DNA from: Candidatus Scatomorpha stercoravium | GTDB taxonomy: Bacteria > Bacillota > Clostridia > Oscillospirales > Oscillospiraceae | Assembly (NCBI GenBank): GCA_018716005.1 | Contig: DVKN01000274.1 | Coordinates: forward strand, 1 to 6,102 | Direction of reading: 5' to 3' | Length of the DNA stretch: 6,102 nt | In this document: in pieces, positions 1-4,937 of the stretch | Layout of the letters: each line of letters starts with the position of its first letter | Position numbering within the stretch: position 1 is the first letter of the stretch | The notes under the pieces: generated by a model | The model's input: the letters and a program-made list of their open reading frames with translations, nothing else | Told to the model about the DNA's origin: nothing | Databases searched by the model: none | Program-made: the position numbers and the translations under genes

Positions 1-276
1 CGGCCCTATAAGAGCTACGGCGGCGTCCCGCTCCACCCCTCGGCCAACCGCCAGCGCTGCCTCAAGTGCGGCAAATGCGCCCGCGAATGTCCCGTCGGGG
101 CCATCCCCGCCGACCAGCCCTGGAAGACCGAGAACGCCAAGTGCATCACCTGTATGCACTGCGTCTTCACCTGCCCCAACTTCGCCCGCGGCTTGAACCC
201 CGTCCTCCTCGCCGCCACCCGGACAAAGCTCAAAAAAGCCTGCTCAACCCCCCGCAGGCCGGAGACCTTTATATAA
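1..276 (+). CDS. 2x[4Fe-4S] ferredoxin-domain protein, EFR1-like (3' end only)
   Basis: The reading frame is open from the first base and ends at TAA (274-276), giving the last 91 residues of a longer protein. Two complete CxxCxxCxxxCP motifs are visible: Cys 20, 23, 26 and 30, and Cys 48, 51, 54 and 58 of the fragment. This is the classic bacterial 2x[4Fe-4S] ferredoxin fold, so the protein carries electrons in the cytoplasm. The lead-in (RPYKSYGGVPLHP) and the short basic tail after the second cluster resemble clostridial EFR1-type proteins, in which an N-terminal flavodoxin-like domain precedes this ferredoxin domain. That upstream domain lies outside the window and is inferred. The physiological redox partner is unknown. 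The SDR gene starts 13 nt after the stop, so the two are probably co-transcribed. The ferredoxin domain is certain; the EFR1 assignment is likely but not proven. Confidence 0.85.
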   Translation, partial: RPYKSYGGVPLHPSANRQRCLKCGKCARECPVGAIPADQPWKTENAKCITCMHCVFTCPNFARGLNPVLLAATRTKLKKACSTPRRPETFI

Positions 277-289
277 GCGGAGAAAGTAT

Positions 290-1075
290 ATGAAAACAGC
301 CATAGTTACCGGCGGCAGCGGCGGCATAGGCCGCAGCACCGCCCGGCATCTTGCCGGGGCCGGCTGCCGGGTATTTGAGCTCTCGCGCCATGGCGAGAGC
401 GCCGGAGGCGTCGAGCACATAAGCTGCGACGTCACGGACGAGGCCGCCGTCCGCGCGGCGGTTGACGAGTGCCTGCGCCGGTCCGGGCGTATTGACATCC
501 TGGTCTGCAACGCGGGCTTCGGCATCTCCGGCTCCGCCGAGCACACGAGCGCGGCGGACGCCCACGCGCAGCTCGAGCTGAACCTCTTCGGCACGGACAA
601 CGCCGTCCGCGCCGTACTGCCGCATATGCGCGCGGCCGGGGGCGGGCGGATTGTCTGCATGAGCTCCATCGCGGGCATACTGCCCATACCCTTCCAGCTC
701 TGGTACTCCGTCAGCAAGGCGGCGATAGACGCCTACGTGCTGGCGCTCCAGAATGAGGTGCGGCCCTGCAAAATAAGCGTCTGCGCCGTACTGCCCGGCG
801 ACATTAAGAGCGGCTTTACCGCCGCGCGGCGCAAGAACGCCGTCGAGGACGGCTACGCCGAGCGGGTTGAGCGCTCCGTCCGCCGCATGGAGCGCGACGA
901 GCTCAACGGCATGAGCGCCGAGGCCGCCGGGGCCTATGTCGCCCACATCGCCCTCGCGCGCCGGACAAAGCCGCTCGTGGCCCTCGGCGTCCCGTATAAG
1001 GCCGCCGCCGCGGCGGCGAAGCTGCTCCCGCGCCGCGTCTCGAACTACATAGTCGGGCGCATGTACGCAAAGTGA
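290..1075 (+). CDS. SDR family NAD(P)-dependent oxidoreductase
   Basis: This 261-residue protein has the length and motif order of a classical short-chain dehydrogenase/reductase. The nucleotide-binding TGGSGGIG is at residues 7-14, the NAG structural motif at 74-76, catalytic Asn98, Ser126 (MSSIAG), Tyr139 and Lys143 (YSVSK), and the PG turn at 169-170 followed by DIKSGF. The full Asn-Ser-Tyr-Lys tetrad is present, so it should be an active enzyme oxidising or reducing a hydroxyl/carbonyl group. Arg33 just after beta-strand 2 suggests NADP(H) preference (inference). The region around PFQLWYSVSK and PGDIKSGF recalls the 17-beta-HSD/retinol-dehydrogenase-like branch, but the substrate cannot be read from sequence. 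The ATG at 290 has GGAGA (279-283) six bases upstream. The gene ends in tandem in-frame stops (TGA TAA). It sits between the ferredoxin-domain gene and thiE in a probable operon. Confidence 0.92.
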   Translation: MKTAIVTGGSGGIGRSTARHLAGAGCRVFELSRHGESAGGVEHISCDVTDEAAVRAAVDECLRRSGRIDILVCNAGFGISGSAEHTSAADAHAQLELNLFGTDNAVRAVLPHMRAAGGGRIVCMSSIAGILPIPFQLWYSVSKAAIDAYVLALQNEVRPCKISVCAVLPGDIKSGFTAARRKNAVEDGYAERVERSVRRMERDELNGMSAEAAGAYVAHIALARRTKPLVALGVPYKAAAAAAKLLPRRVSNYIVGRMYAK

Positions 1076-1105
1076 TAAACAGACAAGGACATCGGAGGTA
1101 ATACG

Positions 1106-1744
1106 ATGAAGATAAAACCCGGCGAGCTGAGGCTTTACGCCGTTACGGACAGGGCCTGGGCCCGCGATCCCGACCACCTCATGGACCAGATAGAGGCCGC
1201 GGTAAAGGGCGGCGCGACCTTCGTGCAGCTGCGCGAGAAGGAGCTCGACCCGCGCTCGTTCCTGAGCGAGGCGCGCTGGGTCGTGGGGCTGTGCCATCGT
1301 CTGGGCGTGCGCTGCGTCATAAACGACAACGTCGACGTCGCGCTGCTCTCCGGCGCGGACGGCGTCCACGTCGGCCAGGAGGACATGGCCTGCGCCAGGG
1401 CCCGCGCCCTGCTCGGCGAGGGCCGGATAATCGGCGTCTCCGCCCACAATGTCGAGGAGGCCCTGGCCGCCGAGGCCGCGGGCGCGGACTATCTCGGCTC
1501 CGGCGCGGCCTTCCCCACGGGCACGAAGGACGTCCGCGGCCACTTTGTCACGCCCGAGGGCTTCGCCGCGATTACCGGCGCGGTGAAAATCCCCGTCGTC
1601 GCGATTGGCGGGATAACGAAGGAGAATATCGCCTCGCTGCGCGGCTGCGGCCTCGCGGGCGCCGCCGTCGTCTCCGCCCTCTTCGCCCAGAGCGACGTCG
1701 AGGCCGCCGCGCGGGAGCTGCGCGCGATATGCGATACGCTCTGA
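1106..1744 (+). CDS. thiE: Thiamine phosphate synthase ThiE
   Basis: ThiE joins hydroxymethylpyrimidine diphosphate (HMP-PP) to 4-methyl-5-(2-phosphoethyl)thiazole (HET-P), releasing pyrophosphate and forming thiamine phosphate in the cytoplasm. The 212-residue product has normal family length and all signature blocks of the TIM barrel: QLREK (41-45), IND (72-74), DGVHVGQED (85-93), GVSAHN (110-115), DYLGSGAAFPTGTK (128-141) and IPVVAIGGI (162-170), the last being the phosphate-binding glycine loop. The GSGAAFPTGTK variant of the FPTxTK block looks like the clostridial form (from memory of the family). The start ATG has GGAGG at 1094-1098, seven bases away, and lies 30 nt after the SDR stop, consistent with one transcript. 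No TPP riboswitch fits in the 30-nt gap and no other thi gene is visible, so it is an isolated thiamine gene in this window. A strong terminator follows. Confidence 0.97.
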   Translation: MKIKPGELRLYAVTDRAWARDPDHLMDQIEAAVKGGATFVQLREKELDPRSFLSEARWVVGLCHRLGVRCVINDNVDVALLSGADGVHVGQEDMACARARALLGEGRIIGVSAHNVEEALAAEAAGADYLGSGAAFPTGTKDVRGHFVTPEGFAAITGAVKIPVVAIGGITKENIASLRGCGLAGAAVVSALFAQSDVEAAARELRAICDTL

Positions 1745-1763
1745 ACCCACAGGATACGGCAAA

Positions 1764-1797
1764 GCCGGGCCCGCAAACGCGGGCCCGGCCCTTTTTT
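1764..1797 (+). terminator. Intrinsic terminator after thiE
   Basis: A perfect 11-bp stem (1764-1774 with 1779-1789), almost all G and C, closes a 4-nt AAAC loop. It is followed two bases later by six T residues (1792-1797). This is a textbook Rho-independent terminator ending the ferredoxin-SDR-thiE transcript. The convergent minus-strand gene ends at 1801, so its transcript also runs through the hairpin, but in that direction only three U residues follow. Termination is therefore probably stronger for the plus strand. Confidence 0.95.
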
Positions 1798-1800
1798 GAT

Positions 1801-2352
1801 TTAGTCCTCGCCGGTCAACTCCACGACCGTCATCTCGTGCCCGGTGGAGGGTATGAACTTCTCCACGACGTCGCGCGTGAGCAGCCTTATGCTCGAGGTG
1901 TTCACGCAGGGATGGCAGCCGAAATACTCCTGCCGCAGCACGTCGCCGTCCACGACGAGGCGCACGCGCTTGTCCCTGTCGTTCATGAGCCCCATGACGC
2001 TCACGGCCCCGGGCTGTATGTCCAGGAGCTCGAGCATCGCGTCCTCCGGCGCGAAGGAGAGGCGGCTCACGCCCAGCTTCTTCGAGAGCTCCTTCGTCCG
2101 GAAGGGCTTATCGCCCGGCATGAGCAGCAGGTAGAAGTCCGTCTTCTGCCGGTTGCAGAGGAAGAGGTTCTTGCAGATAAGCACGCCGAGCACGGCGTCG
2201 ATTTTGTTGCAGTCCTCCATGGTCATCGCCGGCATGTCGAAGTGGTCCGTGCGCCGGTACTCCACTCCCAGCCCGTCGAGGTAATCGTATACGCGCGTCT
2301 CCCGCACGAGGCGGCCCGAGCAGTCCTCCGGGCGGCCGTAAAAGAGCTCCAT
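1801..2352 (-). CDS. ProXp-ala/PrdX-like prolyl-tRNA trans-editing protein (YbaK/ProRS-associated domain)
   Basis: This is a free-standing homologue of the editing domain of bacterial prolyl-tRNA synthetase (YbaK/INS superfamily). Such proteins hydrolyse mischarged tRNAs; the ProXp-ala (formerly PrdX) group removes alanine from tRNA-Pro in the cytoplasm. Numbering from the chosen start, the visible hallmarks are the CKNLFLCNR block (60-68, with the conserved lysine at 61), the loop PGAVSVMGLMND (114-125), and HPCVNTSS (147-154). Length is 183 residues, as expected. I chose ATG at 2350-2352 because GGAGG (2360-2364, minus strand) lies seven bases upstream. The in-frame GTG at 2356-2358 is only one base from that site and is implausible. 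The gene is monocistronic and convergent with thiE, and has its own promoter at 2381-2409. Alanine as the substrate follows the family and is not shown here; YbaK-like Cys-tRNA-Pro editing is the alternative. Confidence 0.88.
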   Translation of the reverse strand: MELFYGRPEDCSGRLVRETRVYDYLDGLGVEYRRTDHFDMPAMTMEDCNKIDAVLGVLICKNLFLCNRQKTDFYLLLMPGDKPFRTKELSKKLGVSRLSFAPEDAMLELLDIQPGAVSVMGLMNDRDKRVRLVVDGDVLRQEYFGCHPCVNTSSIRLLTRDVVEKFIPSTGHEMTVVELTGED

Positions 2353-2359
2353 ATCCACG

Positions 2360-2364
2360 CCTCC
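2360..2364 (-). promoter_or_regulatory. Ribosome binding site that fixes the ProXp-like start
   Basis: On the minus strand GGAGG is followed by a 7-nt spacer and ATG (2352-2350). The alternative GTG begins one base after the site. The spacing decides in favour of the ATG, shortening the protein by two residues compared with the longest open frame. Confidence 0.85.
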
Positions 2365-2380
2365 AAATGTCGGATATGGT

Positions 2381-2409
2381 ATTATACCACGCCGCCGCCG
2401 CTTTTTCCA
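2381..2409 (-). promoter_or_regulatory. Sigma-A-type promoter for the ProXp-like gene
   Basis: Read on the minus strand: a -35 box TGGAAA (2409-2404, 4 of 6 to TTGACA), a 17-bp spacer, and a perfect -10 TATAAT (2386-2381) preceded by TGG, which makes it an extended -10. Transcription should start near 2374, giving a leader of about 22 nt before the ATG. Confidence 0.8.
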
Positions 2410-2449
2410 GCCCCGTCTCGGCCCGAATTTTCCCAGTTAATTTCCGAAG

Positions 2450-2467
2450 CTGGTAAGCGCTTTACAG
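2450..2467. repeat. Imperfect 18-bp inverted repeat, LacI-family-like operator candidate
   Basis: CTGGTAAGCGCTTTACAG matches its own reverse complement at 14 of 18 positions and has a perfect AAGCGCTT core. A CG-centred core flanked by TG and CA resembles operators of LacI/GalR-family repressors. It is two bases longer between TG and CA than a standard CcpA cre site, so CcpA binding is doubtful. It lies between the two divergent promoters, about 75 bp upstream of the ProXp-like start point and about 45 bp upstream of CIRCE. The role is unproven. Confidence 0.4.
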
Positions 2468-2479
2468 ATTATCGCATGA

Positions 2480-2495
2480 AATGTGAACAAACATT
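2480..2495. repeat. Short perfect inverted repeat AATGT-N6-ACATT
   Basis: Two perfect 5-bp arms (2480-2484 and 2491-2495) are separated by six bases (GAACAA). The 16-bp element lies in the AT-richer part of the divergent intergenic region, 16 bp before CIRCE. It has the size of a dimeric repressor site, but I do not recognise it as a known operator and short repeats can arise by chance. Confidence 0.3.
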
Positions 2496-2511
2496 GCGTC
2501 CTTTGTTAACA

Positions 2512-2538
2512 TTAGCACTCTCCCCTTGACAGTGCTAA
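2512..2538. promoter_or_regulatory. CIRCE operator (HrcA binding site) upstream of hsp20
   Basis: TTAGCACTC (2512-2520), nine bases, then CAGTGCTAA (2530-2538). The consensus is TTAGCACTC-N9-GAGTGCTAA, so the left arm is perfect and the right arm has a single change (C for G at 2530). HrcA binds this element and represses heat-shock genes until misfolded protein titrates GroEL. Here it covers the -35 box of the hsp20 promoter and lies upstream of the predicted transcript start, so it should act as a DNA operator and not as an RNA element. The hrcA gene is not in the window. Confidence 0.95.
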
Positions 2539-2553
2539 TTCCGGTGCTATAAT
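2526..2553 (+). promoter_or_regulatory. Consensus sigma-A promoter of hsp20
   Basis: Perfect -35 TTGACA (2526-2531), a 16-bp spacer, and perfect -10 TATAAT (2548-2553) preceded by TGC, an extended -10. This is about as strong as a housekeeping promoter can look, fitting a gene held off by a repressor and released on heat shock. The transcript should begin near 2560, leaving a leader of about 88 nt. The -35 box lies inside the CIRCE element. Confidence 0.92.
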
Positions 2554-2559
2554 AAAGGC

Positions 2560-2577
2560 GAACTTGAAAGAGAGTTC
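2560..2577 (+). other. Stem-loop at the predicted 5' end of the hsp20 mRNA
   Basis: GAACTTGAAAGAGAGTTC can fold into a 5-bp stem plus a U-G pair with a 6-nt loop. Its first base coincides with the predicted transcription start. A hairpin at the extreme 5' end commonly protects mRNA from 5'-end-dependent decay, which is the possible role here. The stem is short and the start site is only predicted. Confidence 0.35.
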
Positions 2578-2634
2578 ATGAGAAACGTTTAAAGCAATGC
2601 ACCCGGCATACGGGCGGCAACGGTTATATCGAAT

Positions 2635-2639
2635 GGAGG
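2635..2639 (+). promoter_or_regulatory. Ribosome binding site choosing the second ATG of hsp20
   Basis: GGAGG is followed by two ATGs: 2641-2643, one base away and out of frame with a stop after nine codons, and 2648-2650, eight bases away and in frame with Hsp20. The spacing selects 2648. Confidence 0.85.
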
Positions 2640-2647
2640 AATGACTT

Positions 2648-3106
2648 ATGTTGCCGAGCATTTTTGGTGAAAATCTTTTCGACGAGTTCTTCAATGACTT
2701 CCGCGATTTCGACCGCGAGTTCGAGCGCATGAACCGCGAGACGAACAGGGCCCTCTACGGGCGCAAGGCGCGCAACCTCATGAAGACCGACGTGCGCGAG
2801 ACCGACGACGGCTACGAGCTGGACGTCGACCTGCCGGGCTTCAAGAAGGACGAAGTGGACGTGAAGCTCTCCGACGGCTACCTGACGATAAGCGCGGCCA
2901 AGGGCCTCGACAAGGACGAGAAGGACAAGAAGGGCAATTACATCCGCCGCGAGCGCTACTCCGGCGCGATGCAGCGCAGCTTCTACGTCGGCGACATCAA
3001 AAGCGAGGACGTCCATGCGAAGTTCGCGGACGGCATCCTGAGCCTCACCGTCCCGAAGGCGGACGTGAAGAAGCTCCCCGAGCACAATACGATAGCCATA
3101 GAGTAA
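2648..3106 (+). CDS. hsp20: Small heat-shock protein, Hsp20/alpha-crystallin family
   Basis: This ATP-independent holdase binds unfolding proteins in the cytoplasm and keeps them ready for refolding by DnaK/GroEL. The 152-residue product has the usual bacterial layout. A short N-terminal arm rich in Phe and charged residues (1-42) carries the LFDEFFNDF stretch. The alpha-crystallin domain (about 44-140) has DLPGF at 61-65 and the signature FADGILSLTVPK at 126-137. A short C-terminal tail ends in the I-x-I motif IAI (149-151), which docks on neighbouring subunits during oligomer assembly. All parts are intact. The gene has its own strong promoter under CIRCE/HrcA control and its own terminator, so it is monocistronic and expected to be heat-inducible. 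It is divergent from the ProXp-like gene. Confidence 0.97.
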   Translation: MLPSIFGENLFDEFFNDFRDFDREFERMNRETNRALYGRKARNLMKTDVRETDDGYELDVDLPGFKKDEVDVKLSDGYLTISAAKGLDKDEKDKKGNYIRRERYSGAMQRSFYVGDIKSEDVHAKFADGILSLTVPKADVKKLPEHNTIAIE

Positions 3107-3120
3107 GCGCAGTAGCGAGG

Positions 3121-3148
3121 GCGCGCCGGGTTTCCCGGCGCGCTTTTT
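3121..3148 (+). terminator. Intrinsic terminator after hsp20
   Basis: A perfect 10-bp GC stem (3121-3130 with 3134-3143) with a TTT loop, or equally 9 bp with a 5-nt loop, is followed directly by five T residues (3144-3148). It starts 14 nt after the hsp20 stop and separates hsp20 from htrA. Confidence 0.95.
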
Positions 3149-3150
3149 CG

Positions 3151-3179
3151 TTCATAAACGGCATTTATATTTTTAAAAT
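3151..3179 (+). promoter_or_regulatory. Possible sigma-A promoter for htrA
   Basis: The best candidate after the hsp20 terminator is TTCATA (3151-3156, 4 of 6), a 17-bp spacer and TAAAAT (3174-3179, 5 of 6). The start point would be near 3186, with a leader of about 77 nt. The stretch is AT-rich and other weak boxes exist, such as TATTTT at 3216-3221 with TTGTTC at 3192-3197, so the exact promoter is uncertain. Some promoter is needed here because the upstream terminator is strong. Confidence 0.45.
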
Positions 3180-3248
3180 ACTGTTTGGCATTTGTTCATG
3201 ACAGCGTCACAAGTGTATTTTATCATTACGCTCGTAAACAGAAAGCAT

Positions 3249-3254
3249 GGGAGG
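3249..3254 (+). promoter_or_regulatory. Ribosome binding site that fixes the htrA start
   Basis: GGGAGG is followed eight bases later by ATG (3263-3265). The reading frame stays open upstream to a TTG at 3185, but that codon has no ribosome site and lies in the AT-rich promoter region, so the 26 extra codons are not part of the protein. Confidence 0.9.
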
Positions 3255-3262
3255 TAAAGACC

Positions 3263-4765
3263 ATGTACCCATATGATGAAAACGAAAGCAGGAACGAGAA
3301 CGTCCCCGGCGAGGAAAACGCCGCCGAGGAAAGCGTGAACGAAAACGCCGCGAACCCGGACGCCGGGGCGGCGGAGGCTTCCGCCGGCTGCGATAACGCC
3401 GCGGAGGAGCCCGACGGCAGCTACCGCATGGTAAAGCCGGACGCCGGCAAGAGCTTCGACGCGAAGCAGCGCCCCTGCTACCGCGACGCGAACTATACGA
3501 GCGAGGGCGCCGCGAACTTCTACTCGCCCTCCAACGGCCGCAAGGAGAAGGAGGCCAAGCCGAAGAAGGTGCGGCGCGGTATGCCCGCCGCCGCGGTCGT
3601 CGCCCTCTGCCTCGTCTGCGCCCTCGTAGGCGGCGGGGCGGGCGGCGTGATAGCCCAGAGCTTTGCCGGAGAGGCCTCTCCTGCGCCGACAACCTCGCTT
3701 ACCCAGGAGCCCGCGCCCACGGCCTCCGGCTCCGTCGTCTCGAGCGAGGCGGGCGGCATGATGAGCGCGAGCGACATCTACTACAACCTGGCGCTCAAGC
3801 AGGTCGTCGGCATCAACACCGAAATCGTCACCACCAACCTCTGGGGTATGCCCGTCCAGGGCAGCGTGAGCGGCAGCGGCTTCGTCATAAGCGAGGACGG
3901 CTACATCCTCACGAACTACCACGTCATAGAGGACGCCTACGCCGGCGGCTACGACATAAACGTCATGTTCTCCGACGAGAGCGGCTACGATACGACCGAG
4001 TACACCGCCGAGGTCATAGGCTTCGACCGCAACAACGACGTCGCCGTCATCAAGATTGACGCGAGCGGCCTCTCCGCCGCCACGCTCGGCAGCAGCGACG
4101 ATTTGCGCGTCGGCGACACGGTCTACGCCGTCGGCAACCCGCTCGGCGAGCTTAATTACTCCATGAGCGAGGGCATGGTCTCCGCCACCGACCGCCTCAT
4201 CACCACCGAGGAGGGCACGGCGAATATGTTCCAGCTCACCGCCGCCGTCAACGAGGGCAACTCCGGCGGCCCCGTCTACAACGCCTACGGCCAGGTCGTC
4301 GGCATCGTAACCGCCCGTCCCAGCGAGGAGGGCGCGCAGGGCATAGGCTTCGCCGTCCCGATTGACGACGCCGTCCACATCGCCGACCGCTACGTCTCCG
4401 GCGACAACCAGCTCGACCCCGACGCCGAACCCGCCTGGCTCGGCGTGCAGGCCCAGAGCGTCGACCGCACCGCCATGCAGTACTACAATATGCCCGCCGG
4501 GGCCTACGTCACCAGAGTGGTCGAGGGCAGCCCCGCCGAGTCGGCCGGCATCCTCGTCGGCGACATCATCACCTCCGTCAGCGGCTACGACGTGCAGAGC
4601 CGCGACGAGCTCGCGGAAGAGCTCAGCTTCCACGCCGCCGGCGAGGAGGGCACGATAACCGTCTACCGCTCCGGCGAATACCTCGACATCTCCGTCACCT
4701 TCGGCTCCGACCCCGAGAACGAGACCGGGACCGTCCCCGACGACATCCCCCGCATACCCGGCTGA
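3263..4765 (+). CDS. htrA: HtrA/DegP-like membrane-anchored serine protease with PDZ domain
   Basis: This S1C-family trypsin-like protease degrades or handles misfolded proteins outside the cytoplasmic membrane. From the chosen ATG it has 500 residues. Residues 1-98 form a hydrophilic, Asn/Glu/Ala-rich cytoplasmic region. KPKKVRRG (99-106) is a positive stop, followed by one hydrophobic, glycine-rich helix (about 107-131, N-in) and a Pro/Thr/Ser linker (about 138-165). The protease domain (about 170-378) carries the catalytic triad His220 (TNYHV), Asp259 (NNDVAV) and Ser334 (GNSGGP), all intact. One PDZ domain (about 390-480) and a short acidic, proline-containing tail follow. One membrane helix plus one PDZ is the usual HtrA form of Gram-positive bacteria. 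The gene appears monocistronic, between the hsp20 terminator and its own. In Bacillus such genes answer to the CssRS envelope-stress system; no site of that kind is recognised here. Confidence 0.96.
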   Translation: MYPYDENESRNENVPGEENAAEESVNENAANPDAGAAEASAGCDNAAEEPDGSYRMVKPDAGKSFDAKQRPCYRDANYTSEGAANFYSPSNGRKEKEAKPKKVRRGMPAAAVVALCLVCALVGGGAGGVIAQSFAGEASPAPTTSLTQEPAPTASGSVVSSEAGGMMSASDIYYNLALKQVVGINTEIVTTNLWGMPVQGSVSGSGFVISEDGYILTNYHVIEDAYAGGYDINVMFSDESGYDTTEYTAEVIGFDRNNDVAVIKIDASGLSAATLGSSDDLRVGDTVYAVGNPLGELNYSMSEGMVSATDRLITTEEGTANMFQLTAAVNEGNSGGPVYNAYGQVVGIVTARPSEEGAQGIGFAVPIDDAVHIADRYVSGDNQLDPDAEPAWLGVQAQSVDRTAMQYYNMPAGAYVTRVVEGSPAESAGILVGDIITSVSGYDVQSRDELAEELSFHAAGEEGTITVYRSGEYLDISVTFGSDPENETGTVPDDIPRIPG

Positions 4766-4831
4766 AACGCCGTTTACCATAGATCGAGCGACAATTGATA
4801 CAGCTTTTTCTCAACTCCACTCCTCTGATAA

Positions 4832-4865
4832 GGAAGGGGCCCGGCGCGCAGCCGGGCCTCCTTTC
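4832..4865 (+). terminator. Probable intrinsic terminator after htrA
   Basis: A perfect 8-bp GC stem (4838-4845 with 4851-4858) with a GCGCA loop can be extended by A/G-rich and C/T-rich flanks around one bulged T (4832-4837 with 4860-4865). The T tract is poor (TCCTTTC), so it is a weaker match than the other two terminators in the window, but its position 66 nt after the htrA stop and the stem strength support the call. Confidence 0.7.
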
Positions 4866-4897
4866 ATGCCGGGGGAGCTTTTCTTTTGCGAATTAGC

Positions 4898-4926
4898 TTG
4901 ATTTATTCGCCGGGCTGTGTTATCAT
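4898..4926 (+). promoter_or_regulatory. Sigma-A-type promoter of the putP-like gene
   Basis: TTGATT (4898-4903, 4 of 6), a 17-bp spacer, and TATCAT (4921-4926, 5 of 6) preceded by TGT, an extended -10. The start point should lie near 4933, giving a leader of about 56 nt that contains the direct repeat at 4938-4974. Confidence 0.75.
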
Positions 4927-4937
4927 GACGGGGCAGC

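Noticed and set aside
379..400. Strong inverted repeat (7-bp arms around GCCATGGC) inside the SDR gene
   Set aside because: It lies in frame within conserved coding sequence, has no T tract, and can arise from Arg/Ser/Glu codons in GC-rich DNA.
1076..1105. TPP riboswitch before thiE
   Set aside because: The SDR-thiE gap is only 30 nt and lacks the conserved TPP-aptamer core.
269..1762. A 497-codon open frame on the minus strand opposite the SDR and thiE genes
   Set aside because: It is antisense to two genes with complete family motifs. Its translation is Ala/Gly/Arg/Val-rich with no recognisable domain. GC-rich third positions keep stops rare on the opposite strand.
2450..2467. CcpA cre site
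   Set aside because: The TG and CA ends are two bases further apart than in the cre consensus and the half-sites match only 6 of 8. It is kept only as a generic LacI-family-like dyad.
1291..2529. A long plus-strand open frame across the end of thiE, the terminator and the ProXp-like gene
   Set aside because: It is Arg-rich, crosses a strong terminator and the CIRCE region, and overlaps two clear genes in other frames.
2560..2647. RNA thermometer (ROSE or fourU type) in the hsp20 leader
   Set aside because: No U-rich or UYGCU-type stretch pairs convincingly with the GGAGG at 2635-2639, and CIRCE already explains heat control. Only small unrelated hairpins are visible, including CCCG-GCATA-CGGG at 2602-2614.
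3185..3262. A 26-residue N-terminal extension of HtrA from TTG 3185
   Set aside because: It has no ribosome site, lies in AT-rich regulatory sequence, and the downstream ATG has an ideal GGGAGG site.
3173..4780. A 535-codon open frame on the minus strand opposite htrA
   Set aside because: It mirrors the htrA reading frame, gives an Ala/Gly/Val/Asp-rich product without motifs, and runs through the htrA promoter region. It is a by-product of GC-rich codon usage.
4794..4822. Second promoter downstream of htrA starting at TTGATA (4794-4799)
   Set aside because: No acceptable -10 hexamer occurs 16-18 bp downstream, and the hairpin at 4838-4858 would follow at once.
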